DNA from: Triparma columacea | Lineage: Eukaryota > Sar > Bolidophyceae > Parmales > Triparmaceae | NCBI GenBank assembly: GCA_030267965.1 | Contig: BRYA01000196.1 | Coordinates: forward strand, 2,574-66,573 | Direction of reading: 5' to 3' | Length of the DNA stretch: 64,000 nucleotides | In this document: in pieces, positions 30,890 to 44,000 of the stretch | Numbering within the stretch: position 1 is the first letter of the stretch | How the letters are laid out: every line of letters begins with the position of its first letter | Notes under the pieces: model-generated | Told to the model about the DNA's origin: nothing | The model's database searches: none | The model's input: the letters and a program-made list of their open reading frames with translations, nothing else | Translations under genes and position numbers: made by a program

Positions 30890-33079
30890 ATGCAAAGCAT
30901 TCCAAATCCCCCTCCACCCTCGCCGATGCCTTCTTTGGCGTCTCAGACTCTCAACTCCCAGCTGAATCACTCAATGTACAATGTGGTACTCAATAATAGC
31001 GAGCAGGAGACATTCGTGAACTTTTCTGAGGCCCTTTTTGGCGTCAAGGATTTGGTCACAGACGATGATGTCCGCCGCATCCCCTCCGTGTTGAGCCTCT
31101 TTTCGGAAGTTTCGGCGGCGGCGGACCAAGACTCTGTTAGCCCATCAAATGCACTATATCCAGCCTTCATCAGCCCGAAAAATGCTGGTGCTGTGAAAAT
31201 GCTGAGCAGCGTCACGGAGGGGGCGACCAGGGATCGTACCGACAGCATGCTTGGCAAAATACCCAAGGGTATAAGTTTCAATGAATCGTTGAAAAAGCTT
31301 GGCGTTCAGGCAGTTGATGTTGACGACTGGGACAGCGACAAAGAGGGGGACGATGGCGTCGAAACACCGTCTGAGCCCATTCTCGACGTTGAGATAGAAT
31401 TCAAGCCTGACCCCATTGTAGACAATCCTCTGTACATGACTGCGTCTTTTGTGCAATCAATGTCGGAGTACGCTTTCCGTCGAGAGGCTTTGCAGCAAAA
31501 AATCGAAGAGGGGCAACTCGTGGCTCAGATGACTCCGAGCAGAAAGGACACCGTCGCACCCCATGACCAGGTCAACACTGAATTCTACACGGACGAAAAC
31601 CAGGCAAGGAGGAGGCACATCAAGAAGCACCCGCAGTTCATCAAGATTGCCGAGCGGCTATGGGGGTGCATCGACATGATTAAGGGTGCAGATGGCTGCC
31701 TGGATAAGGAGAGTTACCTGAAGCTGTCTCTGAAGATCACGCTTTTGATTGTTCCGCCCCCGATCGACGTCGAATTCACAAAGAAAACGGCAATCGAGGA
31801 CTGGGAGAACGATACAAAGGGGAACGGGAAGCTCAACTACGACCAGTTCTTTATGTCGATCTTCCAGCTCTGTGACACATGGACGGAATCGTGCAACAGC
31901 GAGGACTACATCGAGATGCTGCTGCACGTCATTGATGGAATATGCCAGAACGAGAGCGGAGATCTGCACTTCAAACCAGACGAGAAGATTAAATATGACG
32001 AATTCTTCTCGTTTTTGGGAGACATGAAGGAAATGAAGACGTATGTGGACCCTAAGACCCTTGGGGAGGTTGAAAAGACCCCACAGAGGCCGAGCACTCT
32101 GATAGAGCACGTGGGGAAGGAGATGTCAGGAGGGAGCAAGAAGAAGAAGAAGAAGGGGGGGAATAGGAAGAGGGGGAAACCAAAAGAAGCAGGAGTCGTG
32201 CTACCCCTGGATAAGTGTCTCGCCCTCATTGGTAAGATTTACCAGGAGAAGAGCAAGACGGACCAATGGATAGCGAGGAAGACGTCGATTGAGGATATCG
32301 GGACTGCACCAAAGTCAAAGTCCAAGGCGTTGAAGAAGCTCAGATTTGACGCATTCATCATGAAGTACTTCACGGGACAGCACGGCACACGTGGAATAGC
32401 GAGGAGGCACCTCAGAAACTTTGTCGTCTCCCTGCAGCACCATGCCAAGGAGCACCCCCGAGTTGACCTCTTCAGGAAACTCAGCGGCGTCCCTCAACTC
32501 AACGGGATTTCGGAGCCCTACATTCCTACCCTTGTCGGCAGGTACTTCATTCCGCTCCTCAACCACGTTGTAGAGGGCGGCGTAACAGGCGAAAGCAGCA
32601 ATAACGACATCTCCAAGCTCCTCAACAAGGAGACCATGAGCAGGGTCAATCTCGACAAGGTTCTCGAGAAGGTCCAAGTTAGCCTGGCCGGCGTCTTCTT
32701 CGGTTCTAGGATGTTCGACAACTACAAGAGAAACTTGGCCTCGCACTGCGTGGTTGTGGGCCACCTACAGATGGTCGACCTGGACAAGGCCATGGATGAC
32801 GCATATAGTATGTTCGTTTACAGCGACGGGATGAGGGCATTCAGCCACGTCAGAGGCGCGAGGTGCCTGCAGAGGTGGTTCAGGGGAGGGGTCTGGCCCC
32901 CGAGGCTAAGAATGGGGGAGGAGGAGGAGACGCTGAAGACTGTGGAGACGGTACAGACTGTGGAGTCAAGTCTAACAATTGAGGAGGCAGCGGGGGGTGG
33001 GGGGGTCAGCAGTCCGCGACAGAAAATCTTGGATGCGCAAAAGATAGATGCCGACATAAATGGACCGCCTGCAAACTGA
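30890..33079 (+). CDS. EF-hand-like protein, possibly ciliary
   Basis: Single exon of 729 residues starting MQSIPNPPPPSPMPSL. The middle contains a helical pair with an EF-hand-like loop, DWENDTKGNGKLNYDQFFMS (about residues 303-322), which keeps D-x-D/N-x-G spacing only in part. A basic linker (KKKKKKGGNRKRGKPKE) follows. A near-C-terminal FSHVRGARCLQRWFRGGVWP segment resembles an IQ-type helix. Such EF-hand-like FF-x-S-IF blocks are common in stramenopile flagellar-associated proteins, but the function is not established. No TM or signal peptide. It shares its upstream region with the EF-hand gene on the other strand. Confidence 0.8.
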   Translation: MQSIPNPPPPSPMPSLASQTLNSQLNHSMYNVVLNNSEQETFVNFSEALFGVKDLVTDDDVRRIPSVLSLFSEVSAAADQDSVSPSNALYPAFISPKNAGAVKMLSSVTEGATRDRTDSMLGKIPKGISFNESLKKLGVQAVDVDDWDSDKEGDDGVETPSEPILDVEIEFKPDPIVDNPLYMTASFVQSMSEYAFRREALQQKIEEGQLVAQMTPSRKDTVAPHDQVNTEFYTDENQARRRHIKKHPQFIKIAERLWGCIDMIKGADGCLDKESYLKLSLKITLLIVPPPIDVEFTKKTAIEDWENDTKGNGKLNYDQFFMSIFQLCDTWTESCNSEDYIEMLLHVIDGICQNESGDLHFKPDEKIKYDEFFSFLGDMKEMKTYVDPKTLGEVEKTPQRPSTLIEHVGKEMSGGSKKKKKKGGNRKRGKPKEAGVVLPLDKCLALIGKIYQEKSKTDQWIARKTSIEDIGTAPKSKSKALKKLRFDAFIMKYFTGQHGTRGIARRHLRNFVVSLQHHAKEHPRVDLFRKLSGVPQLNGISEPYIPTLVGRYFIPLLNHVVEGGVTGESSNNDISKLLNKETMSRVNLDKVLEKVQVSLAGVFFGSRMFDNYKRNLASHCVVVGHLQMVDLDKAMDDAYSMFVYSDGMRAFSHVRGARCLQRWFRGGVWPPRLRMGEEEETLKTVETVQTVESSLTIEEAAGGGGVSSPRQKILDAQKIDADINGPPAN

Positions 33080-33394
33080 GGCATCGTTCCTGTAGACAAT
33101 AATATGTCAATGCGGGGTTAGAATGCTTTGTTCTATTGTTTGCGTTGTTATTGCCCCCGCCGACACATTTGTTCCACCCTCCATTTCACTCCCCGATCTT
33201 GGCCTGCCTCTCCCAAAATAAATCAAATCCCTTTGACCCAGTAGTATTTTGAGCGATTTCTTTTCATTCCACGCTTAGGGATTTCTACGGACGAAGAATT
33301 CTGTCGATCTGCCCCCCCTATTTTTCTTTCTAAGTGGCCCTTTCGTGAATTTCAACCACATCCTCCTCAAAGCTCCATAGCTCCAAAATCCAGA
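33080..33394. other. Intergenic spacer
   Basis: About 315 bases between two same-strand genes. The proximal part is AT-rich with aataaat-like strings near 33100 and 33219, possible polyadenylation context for the upstream gene. No gene is visible. Confidence 0.4.
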
Positions 33395-34933
33395 ATGGAC
33401 TTTTTTGATGATGCCGTAGCCTCCCGTTCGTCGGCAGCTGAGAAGCGTAAGAGACAGCTTAAATTGAAGAAGGCTAAAGCAGAACGGGCCGCTGCTGTAG
33501 CAAAGGAGAAAGAAAAGGAGCTGCTTCTCGTCCAGGAGAAGGCGAGGGAGGAGAGGAGGAGGGAGAAGATGTACAATGACACGGTCGCGCTGTATTCGGC
33601 ACAAATGAAGAATCCTTATAAAGGCGGTACTCTAAATCCTTACTCCATTAAGGGGACAGGCGACAAGATAATCCTGCCTGAGAGCTGGCTTGGGGTTGTG
33701 GGGGACGGAGTTGGGGTGGTCACGTTTCGCATCGGTATCGAGAGGGACGCCAGCGATGGTCACGACCGCGGGTGGACGGGTTTCGACTGGGAAGCTACCC
33801 CTAATCCCTTAGATTTGAGCGCCTCCTTTGGGAGCGACGACATGCAGGATGACAATGAGGACGACGACTCTGCGTCTCTGACATCTCCGCAGTCAATGGC
33901 TATAGTCAGGCACTCACTCAACACCCGCTGGGCCTCTTACACCCACTGCGGGGTCTTGAGCTTCACGGCCTCTGAGGGGGACGTTGGTATAACTGAGGCT
34001 CTTTCTAGAAGGCTGGGGGGGGGGGACGTGAGGCTCCGCGAGGGCGGACCAAAGGTGGACGAAGAGGAAAGGAGGAGGCAGATTTACGAAGAAGAGTGGA
34101 CGGACATGGAGGACAGGGACACCAAGGCGAAGTTCTACCTCAACAGGAGGACGGGGGAGAGGACTTTAGTAAAACCTGACTTTGTCTCGTCCGAGTACGA
34201 GGGCGTCACAGGAGACGTTGGGGTCGATGCGTGGGGCTCGTTTGAGACCCCCAGTTCCGTCTTCGTCGAGGTAGTGCGGCTCCAGAAGGGGGAGTGGTGC
34301 GAGCTGACTCCTGACCTCGAGAGCGTGAGGGAGGGATTCTACAACCTCGACGACGTGAAGTTAACGCTGGAGGAGTCGATATCGGCCTCGAGAACCACGC
34401 TTACGTGCGGTGATGTTATCAATGTGCCTTGGAGAGGGAAGGAATACACCCTGAAGGTCACCAAGTTGAAGCCGGATTTTGAGGGGCAAGGGCTGGGGGG
34501 AATTTGCGTGATCAACAGCGACCTCGAGGTCGAGTTTGGGAGAGATCCTGAGGTGGATGAGGTCCTCCGTGGTATTAGCGACGGTGTATTGCCAATGGAT
34601 GAGTCGGCGACTCCCGTGAAGCAGGGTGGGATGGTGTTGGGAGGCGGGGGGCAGGGGGCTCGAGTGGAGGACCTTTCGCCTACCGCTACTACCACCACCG
34701 CCACCGCCCAATTCCCTTCACACCCCCTTCCCCCCCTCGCTCTCAATGAAACGGCCGTAAAAATTGCGCTCAGGGGGCACCACGCCGAGGTCCTGGAGGT
34801 CTCCCCCACTACCACCTTCAAGGATGTGAAGATGCATGTGGAGGGAAAGACAGGTAGGGCCGTGAGGCTGGGGAGAGTTACTAATCTCGATGAGAAGGTG
34901 GCGGGAGGGGTAATTTACGTCAATTTCGTGTAA
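33395..34933 (+). CDS. UFD1-domain protein with internal insertion and Ubl-like tail
   Basis: Single exon, 512 residues, starting MDFFDDAVASRSSAAEKRKR with a basic coiled coil. The UFD1 double-psi-barrel region is split. Part A contains GDKIILPESWL and the hallmark YTHCGVLSFTASEGDVG (about 85-205). Part B contains VFVEVVRLQKGEWCELTP, LTCGDVINVPWRGKEYTLKV and VINSDLEVEFG (about 280-385). Between them, residues about 229-262 (EEWTDMED..AKFYLNRRTGE) look WW-like. The last 65 residues have a ubiquitin-like pattern (VKIALRGHHAEVLEV...FKDVKMHVEG). UFD1 proteins recruit ubiquitylated substrates to the p97/Cdc48 segregase, and stramenopiles also have plastid (SELMA) versions; no targeting peptide is seen here, so the cytosolic/nuclear pathway is favoured. 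Confidence 0.8.
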   Translation: MDFFDDAVASRSSAAEKRKRQLKLKKAKAERAAAVAKEKEKELLLVQEKAREERRREKMYNDTVALYSAQMKNPYKGGTLNPYSIKGTGDKIILPESWLGVVGDGVGVVTFRIGIERDASDGHDRGWTGFDWEATPNPLDLSASFGSDDMQDDNEDDDSASLTSPQSMAIVRHSLNTRWASYTHCGVLSFTASEGDVGITEALSRRLGGGDVRLREGGPKVDEEERRRQIYEEEWTDMEDRDTKAKFYLNRRTGERTLVKPDFVSSEYEGVTGDVGVDAWGSFETPSSVFVEVVRLQKGEWCELTPDLESVREGFYNLDDVKLTLEESISASRTTLTCGDVINVPWRGKEYTLKVTKLKPDFEGQGLGGICVINSDLEVEFGRDPEVDEVLRGISDGVLPMDESATPVKQGGMVLGGGGQGARVEDLSPTATTTTATAQFPSHPLPPLALNETAVKIALRGHHAEVLEVSPTTTFKDVKMHVEGKTGRAVRLGRVTNLDEKVAGGVIYVNFV

Positions 34934-35026
34934 ATGATGTTTCGCGTTGTACAAAAATTCTTCGAAATTTCTTGCAGTTACCCTTTTTCGGACCTGTCAC
35001 TCTCCCCCTCCCAAATCTATCTTGAC

Positions 35027-38000
35027 ATGGAGCAGCCTGACCCCACCAAACCCCCTCTTGTGCAGAAGAAGAGCATCCGCAAGCGGATAATCAAACAATT
35101 TAGCAAAAAGAAGTTCAGCTTCGGCGGTAGGCAAAAGGAGGCGTCCTTTAAGAGGAAATTGGAATCAAACCCAAACCCACCAGCCGAGGAAGGCACTTGG
35201 GTCAAGGTATGCATGGACATCCTTATCAGTGTATCCACACGCCCGCGCTCACACGTCAACACCATCCCCCTTCCCGATTTTCCCTTCTCCGTTTCAGAAA
35301 TACGATGCTGGCTACAATGCAGACTACTATCAGAACACCTTGACAGGACGGTCCACATGGACTGAGAAGGACGTTACTTCAGAGTCGCCTGTTAATCTGC
35401 CACCGGCTTCGCCTGCTTCAGACGACCTAAGGCCCTCCTCGCCGAAGACTATCAGGTTTAGTTCCGAAACAAAGCCTGAGAAGTCCTCGGAGGTTCGGTT
35501 CCAGAGCCAATCGAGCTCCCTGACCATCACGGACAATATGATGCAACGCGCCCACACCTTGGGGGACGGGATCGGCGTCGACTTTGTTTCGAGGGCTTCC
35601 ACAACAGTTATGGGAGATAACCCAATGGCTGGAGGCCATGCAGGCGTGAACCCGATGCACCAACAAAATAAGAGGGAGAAGGCCAAAAGTAAGCCCGTAA
35701 AGGAGACCTCTTCCAGTACTAGTTTTGCCAGCTTTTGGCAGCCCAGTTCCAAACTGGACGCTCAGTCTCCCAATCAAGGAGAAAAAGAAGAAGTAGAAGG
35801 AGAAGAAGAAGGAGAATGGAGCTCCAGCGAGGACGAGGACGAGGACGAGAACAGAGGAAGGAGGTGAGAATGAAGAAAGAGTGAAGCGTGGCAGTTATTA
35901 GAATTAACGCAACCCTTTCCATGCGGCTCACTTCGCTCATCACAGCGTGAGCTGGGACTTCGATCCCTTCCCGTCCCTTAGCAAGAGGCTGCGGTCCCTA
36001 ACTAGGTCTAGGGCCGATGATGATGGCCTCGAGCTGATAGACATGGAGAGTGGTGGTGGAAAGGAGATTCCGGATCAGAGGAAGAAGATAAGGGGAAAGA
36101 AAAAGAAGAAGAGGAGGAGGAGGAGGAGGAAAAAACGGAGGAAGAGGGACGGACTAGTTGATATGTTTGCAAGATGCATCAAGAGAGAAATATTAGACAT
36201 GATCTGCAGCTCCCAATGGGGCCTCAGGAAGACTTGTGCCGTGTACTTTAAGAGGATATTCTTCGTCGCTGCTTTCATGTTCCTTGGAATAGGTAAGAAT
36301 GGACAATTCGTGCACGTCGGAAGCCACCATGTCCCACCTAACACAACTAAACTTCCGCGCAGCGGTAACAACGCTTGTGTATAAGAGGCCGTGGGAGAAA
36401 AGTCCCGCCCCCCCTCCTCCCGAACTGACCGTCAATACGACTCTCCAACTAATCAATGCCACGTGTCCAAACGACGCCGCCTTCTTAACTTCCCTCCTCA
36501 AGTGCGAGGAGCTCAATCTCCTCATCGACCTCACCCCTGACCTAACTCTCTATGACATCAAGGCTAGTCTTGATGTTGACAAGAAAACTAACCTTCCAGT
36601 GATTGCAGTCACGGAGGGCTATCTAGTTAGTAGGTGAGGAGGGACAATAATCAAAGCGGAGATTGCAACACATTTATACCGCCATTCTTACTCCTCGCCC
36701 ACCCGTTGCTCGCAGGAGGACTTACTTCGTCATGGAGATTGTCCCATTTTACATTCGTCCGGCCATTTCCCCGGAACTCTGCGGTCACAAAGTTGTCCTC
36801 TTTCAAGGCGTTGTGACTGATGACGTGCCTTTCCATGAATTTGGTCTCACCTCCTTCCCGCTCACGCTGCAAAAGGGAGCCACCGGCAACGTGGGAATTA
36901 TGACCTCTGCAAAGCGGTCAATATCACAATCTACGTTTGTCCCCTCAGACCCCGACTATCCGTACATTGTCACCGAACTTACCATCACGGGAACCGGCAA
37001 GCTAGCATCGTACGCGGCACCTCAGGACGGACCGCTAAGCGACTGGTGGAAATATTCAACCCCCCCAAACGTTATTTTCTCCAACAGGGTGTCTGGGTCG
37101 AGCGACATTTCTCTTAGGCTGTACAACTCGGGTGAGTTCGACCTGGATATACCTGCGGTTTCTACTGACATTAGCCACGTCTTTCGATACGCGAGCTGCG
37201 TCAAGATGGTCCCTTGGTACTTCGACGATATACACATTCTAGGTTTAGTGGATGCCCACGTTGGCAGCTCTGGATCTGATGAACCGGGTCTCACGGTTAT
37301 GGGACGGGCGGAAGTGGATGGCCACGTAGAAAGAGTATACGTGCGCCAGCCCACTACCCCTTTGGAAGATAGGGTTGACAGGCACTACGCTCTCTGTGGT
37401 CGGTACGCAGAAGAACAAGCTGACCCTATGAATTGGGAGTGTGACACTACGGAGGAACTATTACCTGATGAGAGCCTGACCGCTGTCAGGTGCTGCACGG
37501 ACGTCTCGAGTGGATCAATGCAAGATGCGGGGTGGGAAAGAACAGGTAGCTGTGACGTGTACGCAGGTAGCGATGAAGGTTGGGCCTGTCAGACGCTGGG
37601 ATGGGAAGACGCAAGAGACTTCTGTGGAACTGTGGGGGGGAGGCTGTGCACCAAAGAGGAGATAAAAGCCGGGTGTGGCATCGGCACAGGCTGCGAAAGC
37701 GACCGTAAAATGATTTGGACAAGTACTGATTTTCTCGAGGGCGATTCGCCGGGAACTAAAGTCAACTTCGAACTGAGGGCTGGCAAGGCCAAGGAGCTTA
37801 GCTCCTCCTTCGAGCAACAGCTTGTCTGCACCAACCCTAAGCTCACTCTGCTTGAGACACTCGAGAAAGAAGAGACGTTCATCACTGGTTACCTTAACGA
37901 CACTGCCAAAATAGTCGAGGTGGCAACAGATTTCGTAACTGATATTAGCAACAACATCACCGCCATAAACCAGTATGACATCGCTCACTTGCCTCTGAAA

Positions 38001-41000
38001 GGTGCCCCCACGTGGATAGAATATAACTACCAGGGCATAGGCACACTGGCAACAAGGAAGAACGGTCTTCAATCCCTGTGGTCAATGTGGGAGATTGGCT
38101 CAGCGGGTGTTTACTTGCCTGACCCACCAACTATTTCCTTAACATATGAGCTCATCCCCAATAGGTACCATGTCGCAGAGTTTAAAATCGGAAACAGGTG
38201 AGAAGTAGAACTGCAGAGAGGCAAAGCATGTGCGATCGAGCTCATGATAACTAACACTGCCGCCAACAGAGTGTACGTAGATAGGGGGTATAAATTCTCT
38301 TACGTCCCCGAGTGGATGGACAGCATGGCGGTGGTAAAAACCTCCGACGAAGACACCCTGTGGCCAGGCTTCTGGAATAGGGCGTATGAGTCCAACCTGT
38401 TTTGCGCCAACCATGGGAGCGCCAACGCGGTTTACGTTATCATGGAGGCTCAGGTCGTAGAGCTCCCTCTCTGGCTCTCAAGTTACAGGCTGATAAAGGG
38501 GTTGAAGATCAAGATGACGATCAACGAATGGAGCCTCACACAACCGGAATTCTACGTGTTTTACAAGTTGCTACCGAGAGGGGAGGGGTCTGGCAGCCAA
38601 ACCTGCTTTGGGATCAACGGAGCCGGGGCGGACCACATGTACGTAGTCGCATTTGGTCCTGAGCCGGGATTGGTTGAGGGGGATATGGACTACGAGTACC
38701 GCTGGGAGACCACAGAGGTACCACATTACTATATGGAGAAAGGCGACTCATCGATACAAAAAAATGAGGCCCAAAAAGTCAGCAACGTTCTCGTCGAAGG
38801 ATTCTTAACGTCATATGTTGGGAACCTTGTAAACTCAGATCAGGTCGAGTTGGAAATAGATGGTGACTTCCGAAACTTCTACACCAAGTCTGACGGGCTA
38901 GAGCTCAGGTCTTTGGGCAGCGCTGTAAGGTCTGTTGCTCCGAACATTACCGTCCCCTTCATTAGCTACATGATGGAAGAGGAGCGCAGTATGCTCGGAA
39001 GTCTGACCTTCGACACCCACCCTTTCAAGTCGGGGTGGCCTGGGAAGTCAGGTGTCCTAATTGAGGCAAATACACGCCTCACGATGTGGCAGACTCCCCT
39101 CTCGTCGCTCTTAAGGGACGCAGACGTACACGCTAAGGTGTTCTTGCCGTTCGTGTACAAGGAGGCGGATGACATGATGGTCACGACGAACGGGGATGAG
39201 GTCGAGGTGCGCTTGGTTGCGGAGACCAAGGGTGTGCTTGACTTTGGGGAAGGCGTCTCGGTGGAAGATCCTACTCTTACAGTTCTTGTGACTGGGGATA
39301 CGGTCCGCTCGTCTTTCGCTGCTGATATGACACTGTCCTTCGAGGACGGCAGTGCCGTTAAAGTGGGAGCGCAGATCGAGTTCGCGACATACTCCCTCTC
39401 TGGGCCCCCAGTGTCCCTTAGTGCTAGTGTCACGGGGTATTTATTAGAGGGGTTCGCCCCGAAGCTTGCCCCCTGGTTCGCTGTGAGTCAAGGGGGTGTT
39501 CTCGGTAAGGCCGAAATCGTGCATGGCATGGATATCGACATGATTACGTTGGACGAGTTCGAGATATTTTTCAACCCCACGTTTTCTATCTCGGGGTTGA
39601 CGGGGAGCGCGAAGTTCTACTACGAGCGACCCGGACGTTGGAGGATCGAAGGGAACGTGGCTGTCGAGAATGTGGAGGAGAACGGAGTTGAAGTTCTGTT
39701 GAAGGGAATCGACTCGGAAAGCGGCTACGGTGGGGATGCATTTGTAGAGGGGCATTCAGCTGCCTATTCTGAGGTCATTGAAGACATGATATTCAGTAAG
39801 GCGTCATCGGTTGGGTCTGACTGGAGCATCGTACTGAGGGGGTCGGGGACAGTGTTCAGCATCTCAACTACTATAGAGTCCTCTCTGGTCCCGCGTTACG
39901 CTCAAGGTTTGAATGGGTACAATCTCAATGTCAGCACGACTAACAATCGCACAATGATGCAGATAGTCGGGGATATAGATGACATGAACGTGACTGAGCA
40001 TTTCACCTTAATGGGCTCGCCCGGGGGATCGCTGGCTTTGGATTGCTGGGGTGACCTAACGTATTGGGCTTTGGAGGGTTACGTCAGCGACACTGTCAAC
40101 GTGCTGCTCACTGGGGTGCTGAACATGACGTTCCCGGGATCTCTCAAGCCCCCCCTAGTAGCTCCCTTGGTCCTCCGGGGCGTGCACGACTCAGAGATTG
40201 ACGAAGGTGACATTAAGGGCGAGCTACCAATCCAGGGCGTCTGGGATGTAGACGATAGGGCCTACTTGAATGGGGGTGTCATCGAGACCAAACTTAGCTA
40301 CAAGGAGGGCTCGTTCTCAACCTCGCCTTCTCACTATTCTGCGACGGGGGCGGTGAAGCTGTACGACGTAAACGGGGCTTTAACGGGTAAGCAGGCCTCG
40401 GCGGAGGTGAGGGGGATTTTGGACCCTCAGATGGGCACCTCAACGGTAGTGCTGAGGGCTCACTCGAAGAATGCAAACAACGTGGGGTCGTTCGACCTGC
40501 TCACAAAGGGTGGCGGGATGGAAGGGGGGGGGGAGGGAGAAGTTAGGTTGAAGGATGAGTACTTTGATTTCTGCGTGAGCTCCGTGGCCGGGGTAGTGGT
40601 CGAGGGTATCAGGTGCGAGATTGGGGTGGTCGTAGAAGCCGAAGTTGAAGAGGTACCGGGCCTTCGGAATGTCCTCCCCAACTTCGGCAGCGGGGCCGTG
40701 AACGCTTCGAGGTACACCGTTGCTAGATCCGCTGCTGGGGGGGAATTCTCAGTGAGATCTACACTTTTAGGTGGAGGCGTTGCTCTCGCGAACGCGCTCT
40801 CTCTCACAAACATAGTGGATGAATATGAAGGAGGTTACGGATGGGTGGTCAACGCATCCTTCGGTTCCCACGACCTCGTGCTATCAGGTGTTGGTGTATG
40901 GGGCTCCGGTTCGTCTGATGAAACTGTCCAGATAAATGCGACTAATACCGACGCTTGGACGTTCGGAGGGAACGCCCTGCTTTCACCAGGCTGCAAGTTC

Positions 41001-44000
41001 CTCTTGAACCTTACCTCCTCCTCCTCAGGAGCCTGGAAAGCTTCGGGCATGGGGGTAAGGTTACCCTCTTGCCCCGGCTCGTTCATCAACACCGGGGGTT
41101 CGTTCGAGGTCACGGGTGTGGACTTCAACGCAGTGAGCGGGGAGTACGAGATCTCTGCAAGCTTCGATGCCTTGAATATGGGGGAGTTCATATCCTCCTA
41201 CGATAAAGCGTCGCTACCCCAGACGATCCTTAACGCCGCCGTCGTAGGTAACCCGTCTGTGAAATTCTCAAGCGTAACTTCCCTCGTGACTGTATCTGCA
41301 ACCGTAGACATGAGGTCCGTACCAGAGTTCTCACAGGTACTTTCCTCCCTCAATTTTGGGTCTACCGGTACCCCCTCTCCTGCAGCCGTTGATTGCACCG
41401 TTGTCAGCAAGCTGTCGGAAAAGGAGTGGGGATCAGACACTATTACCTTCAATCTTCCACCTGTTTCGTCAGTAACCCTAGGCTCTATACCCGTTTCCAG
41501 CTACCTTGTAGATGTCGATTTCCTCACCAGCTCATCCACCTCTGTCTCCTTCTCCACAACCTCGGTAATAAAGGCCCTCGGGGAGGATTTTCTGACTCCA
41601 ACCACCACGACTCCCACCGTTGACTTCGACCTTACCTTATCCCCTAGGTTTGACGGTATGAAGTTAGTGTCAGGTTTGGTAGACGTCGGTGGTTTCAATT
41701 TCACCGGCATTATCAGCATGAAGAAAACCGGGGGATCCTGGGTTGTTGCTGATGCATTATTCAACGACGTTTCAAGTGGTCTTAAGGTTCACGCTGACGC
41801 ATCTCTCTCTTCATACACCTTAATTTCAACCTATATTTACGGTGGTCTCCTCCCTCACTACATGTCAGATTCACCAATTCCTAATCTCCTACTATCTCCC
41901 CCCTCCTCTGGTTTCACCTTCACATACACGAGTTCAACATCGTGTGGAATAATATCATTCACCACAAAATACATATCACTACCGTTATACGTACCAGGCC
42001 TTAACGTATTCTTCCCCACAAGTCAGTTAACTTTGAATTGGGATGTTGAAATAACCACCTACCCAGACTCATGGTATATAACATACACAAAACCATTTGA
42101 AGAATGCATTATAAGCCCCTCCCTAACCCTTTCGTCTGGGTTCGTTGGAGTAACAACAAGTAGTGGGGGTGAGACATTTACATCTTTGTCTTCCGTGTTA
42201 GCTGTTGTGACACCATCGATAGGAGGAGTGAAAGGGGAGGAGTTGATGATATTATCCAACGGTACGTTCACTTCAACAAGCATGGAGCTTTCGGGGGATA
42301 TTATAACGCCGTTTAACGTGAGTCTAAGCGAAAGCGTTACCGTAACTGAGGGGCAGCTTAACGTTACATCGATATTTGGATATTTATCCAACATCGTTGG
42401 AAAGGTTAAGGGGGAAGCTGAGTTTGTTGAAGGGGTTTGGGAAGGTACTTATAAATGCGGATATGAGTGTATGGGAGCCGAAGTCTCTGGTGGATCGGTT
42501 AACTTGAAAAGTGACGTGGGTATGGTTTATAATCAAACTAGAAATCCCCCTGCGTATTTAGGGGGGGGGAGTGGGAAATTAGAAACACTTTGGGGTTTAG
42601 TACTAACTGATGCTAACTTTAGGGTGGAGAGTAATGGGGGAATCGTTGTTAGGGGTATTGGTAACATACCAGACTCCTCTACTACAACACAGTTCGAGGA
42701 TGAAGTTGAGGGGGTTAAAAGTGGTATATACTACGGATCGGATTTCGGGGTTGAAATCAATCACCAAGGTGTTAACGTTGAGTTTAACGAAATGCCATTC
42801 AGGACTAAAGTTGAGGAAGGGGTTTACATAACCGGACATGAAGTAGGATGGACAGGGTCTTACGATGTTGAGGTTCCCGAGCTGAGGACTGTACTACAGG
42901 TTGAGGTAGGGGGTGGGGGTAGTGTGGAACCCTTGACGGTTGTTGTGAAGGGGGACTGGGAGGACTTCTTATTCGAAGGTGGGGAGGGGAGGGTTGTGGG
43001 AAATTGGATGTCGCAGAATAGCTTGATGAGCGTGACTACGGGGATTGAAGAGTGGGAGAGTGAGGTAACGGACGTTATGGGGGTGGGGGGGGAAGTTGAG
43101 GTTGTAGTGGGGTACGATGAAGCGGGAGGAGAGGGGAGGGAAGACCTGATTATTAGGGAGGTTAAATGGAAGGGGGAGGGAGGTAGATTCAATATTACAG
43201 TGGAGGAATTCTCTGGGGATAATGAAAGGGCCAAACTGGATGCCTGGGTTACAGTGGGGGATTTAAAAAGGGGGGTGTTCACGGGAGATTATCGTCCTAA
43301 AGATGTATCTCGTGGTTGGATCACTGGTACTTTGAAAGTGAGCTCTCCCTGGAGTCCCTACGGTAACCCCGGCCTTCTCCTGATCCCCATCGGCGCTGAG
43401 GTTATGTGCAACTTAACCCTGGCTAGGGGGGAGGTTGTGGGGATTGAGGTATCAGGTGGTGTGAGCTTGGTTGACATTGACGGCTTCTTAGACGTCTCAG
43501 GTACCGTCGTCATCTCCGGGGAGGGAGCGCTACCGAGGGGGGAGGGGGGGGGGGGTAACTTCTGCCCGTCGTTCGAGGGAATAGGGAAGGGGGGGTTGGG
43601 CGAAGTTTTAGAGGGGACCGTGGAACAGTGGGGAGATGGGGGGGATAAGGCTAAGGCATTTGGGATGAACGAAGGGACGGCACTAGCTGGGGGGGGGGTA
43701 GTGGAACTTTTGGGACCGGAAGAAGGGGGGTGTGAAGGTGAGGGAGGGAGGAGGATTAAGTTTAGCATGGGGGTGACGGGAGGGAAGTGGAGGGAGGCCT
43801 TCAGGGTTTTGGAGGGACCTGATTGGGGGGGTGGGACGGTTACATGTGAGTTGGCGGTGGAGGTGGAGGGGGGAGTGGAGGGGGGGAGGATGAGGACGAG
43901 GGTGAGGTGCTCGGTGGTGGGGGGAACAGTGGAGGGAGGGAGGGTGATTATGACAGAGGGGTGGGATGGAGGGGAGGTGGAGGTTAGGGTGGAGGGAAAG

